Below are positions 12,384 to 13,948 of a stretch of DNA of 13,948 nucleotides, one piece after another. The DNA is from Nitrospirota bacterium (lineage in GTDB: Bacteria > Nitrospirota > Thermodesulfovibrionia > UBA6902 > BMS3Bbin08). The stretch's first letter is position 1; every line of letters starts with the position of its first letter. Below the pieces are notes generated by a model that made no database searches, had not been told where the DNA came from, and saw nothing but the letters and a program-made list of their open reading frames with translations. The position numbers and the translations under genes were made by a program. The DNA lies in the NCBI GenBank assembly GCA_030637135.1, contig DAOVVO010000025.1, forward strand, positions 1 to 13,948. The letters run 5' to 3'.

Positions 12384-13948
12384 TCACGTATCCAATGCTG
12401 AACGGGCTATTTTTTTTCGTGTAAATGCCTCCTCCATCAAAGCTTCGACATCAAGTACAAGAACGATTTCATGCCTCCCTATTTCTGCAGCTCCGCATAA
12501 ACCGATGATATCACTAAGATGTTCTCCAAGGGGTCTGATAACAACTTCTGTCTGTTCCAGAAGGTTGTCCACTAAAAGTCCAAGGCGTCTGTTCCCTAAC
12601 CCGATTTCTACTGCAAAACACTCTTTTTCAGGTCTTTGCTCGAGTTTAAATATATCGGCAACCCTCAGCAGTGGCAGCATTTCACCCCTTCTTTCCACAA
12701 CCTCTCTGCCCTCGATAGTCTGGACTTTATCATCGTCAATAAAAAACGTTTCTGAAATAGACGTAAGGGGCACAGCAAATTTTTCACTTGATACTTGTAC
12801 AATCAATGCCTTGATAATGGCAAGCGTAATCGGCAGTGCAAGAGTAAACGTGGTACCGTTTCCTTTTTCAGACTCTACATCTATAAAACCTCCGAGTGAC
12901 GTAATTTTTTCTTTCACAATATCCATACCAACCCCTCTGCCCGAAACTTCATCTGCCTCTTTTTTTGTGCTCAAACCCTGAAGAAAAATCAGATTGAATA
13001 TTTCCTTGCTTCCAAGCTCCTGATCCTCAGATATCAAATCATTCTCAAGTGCCCTGCGTAAAACCTTTTCAGCATCAATGCCTGCACCATCGTCCCTAAT
13101 GGTAACTACTACCTTGCTCCCTTCAGGAAAAGCTTTAATAGTTATAGCGCCGTGCTCTTTCTTGCCATTACTCTTCCTTTCCTCTCTCGACTCAATGCCA
13201 TGGTCAATTGCGTTTCTAATGAGGTGTATTAAGGGATCAATTATCTCTTCAGCTAACTGCTTGTCTATTTTTGTATTTTCTCCGAAAAACAGAACTTCTA
13301 TCTCTTTATCAATCTCTCTGGTATATCTTCTGACAACTTGTGAGAGCCGCGCAAAAATCTGTGAGAAAGGAACCATTCGCAGTTCAAGAATATAATCCTG
13401 CAGCTCCGCAAGTTTTCTGTCGAGAGTTTGTGAAATCCTGTGTAAATCGACTGTTAAAGGGGTGTACCCTGTCTTTTCAGTTAATTCCTTGCCAATCCTC
13501 ACAACAGCACCCTTGGCCAGCATAAGCTCACTAATGGTATCCAGGATTCTATCCAACTTTTCAATATCAACCCTAACCGTATTAGTAGTGCTCTTTAATG
13601 AAATGTCTTTACCTTTTAAAACAGGCGAAGCAGCTTTTTCATTCTTTGTTCTCTGAAGCTTGGATATAATCTTTATATCAGTTGATTTCGTCTTTGATTT
13701 GATTTCATCGATTTCTGAAAAACTGCCAAATAAAAGATTAAATCCTAAAGCGTTCTCAGGCACCTCTTCGGAAACTGGCAGGGTTGCAATTACCTCACCC
13801 ATGCTCTTCAAGTCTTTATTCAAAGACTCGAGCTGCGGGGCAAAATCAGTTATATTAAAAACAGCCTTCACAAGATAAAGTCCTTTGCCTTTTTTAACAT
13901 TATTTTTAAGTCTGTGTTCCTCATATTCCGAGAGGCTCTTTAAACTGC
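12384..13948 (-). CDS. cheA: chemotaxis histidine kinase CheA (5' part beyond window)
   Basis: Sensor kinase that autophosphorylates under receptor control and passes phosphate to CheB and CheY. The frame stays open through the right edge. The 25 codons before the GTG at 13871 (S-E-Y-E-E-H-R-L-K, then K-G-K-G-L-Y-L-V) read as CheA, so that GTG is internal and the gene continues outside the window. The N-terminal Hpt domain with the phosphorylated His is not visible. Seen from right to left: a P2-like region (G-E-V-I-A-T-L-P, to about 13710), the dimerisation domain (D-T-I-S-E-L-M-L-A-K, about 13590-13390) and the kinase domain. That has N box H-L-I-R-N-A-I-D-H-G-I-E near 13200, G1 D-D-G-A-G-I-D near 13080, G2 G-R-G-V-G-M-D near 12930 and G3 G-N-G-T-T-F near 12855. 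The CheW-like P5 domain (about 12810-12400) ends at TGA 12384. No receiver is fused to its C-terminus. Confidence 0.96.
   Translation of the reverse strand, partial: SLKSLSEYEEHRLKNNVKKGKGLYLVKAVFNITDFAPQLESLNKDLKSMGEVIATLPVSEEVPENALGFNLLFGSFSEIDEIKSKTKSTDIKIISKLQRTKNEKAASPVLKGKDISLKSTTNTVRVDIEKLDRILDTISELMLAKGAVVRIGKELTEKTGYTPLTVDLHRISQTLDRKLAELQDYILELRMVPFSQIFARLSQVVRRYTREIDKEIEVLFFGENTKIDKQLAEEIIDPLIHLIRNAIDHGIESREERKSNGKKEHGAITIKAFPEGSKVVVTIRDDGAGIDAEKVLRRALENDLISEDQELGSKEIFNLIFLQGLSTKKEADEVSGRGVGMDIVKEKITSLGGFIDVESEKGNGTTFTLALPITLAIIKALIVQVSSEKFAVPLTSISETFFIDDDKVQTIEGREVVERRGEMLPLLRVADIFKLEQRPEKECFAVEIGLGNRRLGLLVDNLLEQTEVVIRPLGEHLSDIIGLCGAAEIGRHEIVLVLDVEALMEEAFTRKKIARSALDT

Noticed and set aside
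12505..12981. 158-codon plus-strand frame within cheA
   Set aside because: Shadow of the CheA kinase and P5 domains on the other strand.

Overview
The window is a bacterial chromosome fragment, AT-rich overall but with GC-rich repeat islands. Several features point to an anaerobic Gram-negative lineage such as Nitrospirota/Thermodesulfovibrionia or a deltaproteobacterial (Desulfobacterota-like) group. These are a DUF4382-type surface lipoprotein, a heme-c chemoreceptor, a Cys-rich DUF6485-type protein, and short mobile palindromic repeats including the 'TTCGACTTCGCTCAGGAC' type. No marker here fixes the taxonomy, so the assignment is inference only.

Layout. Positions 1-1240 hold a monocistronic DUF4382 lipoprotein gene (+) with a candidate promoter and a clear intrinsic terminator. 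Positions 1240-2400 are an accessory, repeat-riddled stretch. It contains a tRNA-Leu(CAA) on the minus strand, a frameshifted GIY-YIG endonuclease pseudogene directly upstream of it, and tandem 30-bp palindromic repeats. It also contains a second, broken copy of the tRNA 5' end interrupted by a 21-nt palindromic insertion, a small Cys-rich DUF6485-like gene, and a GC-rich cluster of inverted repeats. Positions 2349-3545 carry rlmN (+) behind a three-armed hairpin leader and a possible four-codon leader ORF.

Positions 3542-13948 are one minus-strand chemosensory cluster, read right to left: cheA (continues off the right edge), a 51-codon small ORF, cheW with an N-terminal tail, a chemoreceptor gene, a 60-codon hydrophobic ORF, a second cheW, a HEAT-repeat protein, cheR, cheB, then a cheY interrupted by an in-frame amber codon. 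From the 51-codon ORF to cheB every junction is an overlap of 4 or 8 nt or a gap of at most 6 nt, so this is a translationally coupled operon. The cheA/51-codon ORF gap is 65 nt, and cheY follows cheB after 116 nt. The cheY and rlmN stop codons converge and overlap by 4 nt.

How it works together. The receptor senses, CheW proteins couple it to the CheA kinase, CheR and CheB adjust receptor methylation, and CheB and the CheY-like receiver are the likely phosphorylation targets. No flagellar, pilus or phosphatase gene (cheC, cheX, cheZ) is in view, so the output is unknown. The most unusual component is the 956-aa receptor. It has an extracytoplasmic CXXCH heme-c sensor module, a HAMP and MCP signalling domain, and a PhnD-type solute-binding domain fused at the C-terminus, where the topology puts it in the cytoplasm. 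With the HEAT-repeat protein and two tightly embedded small ORFs, this makes a non-textbook chemosensory system.
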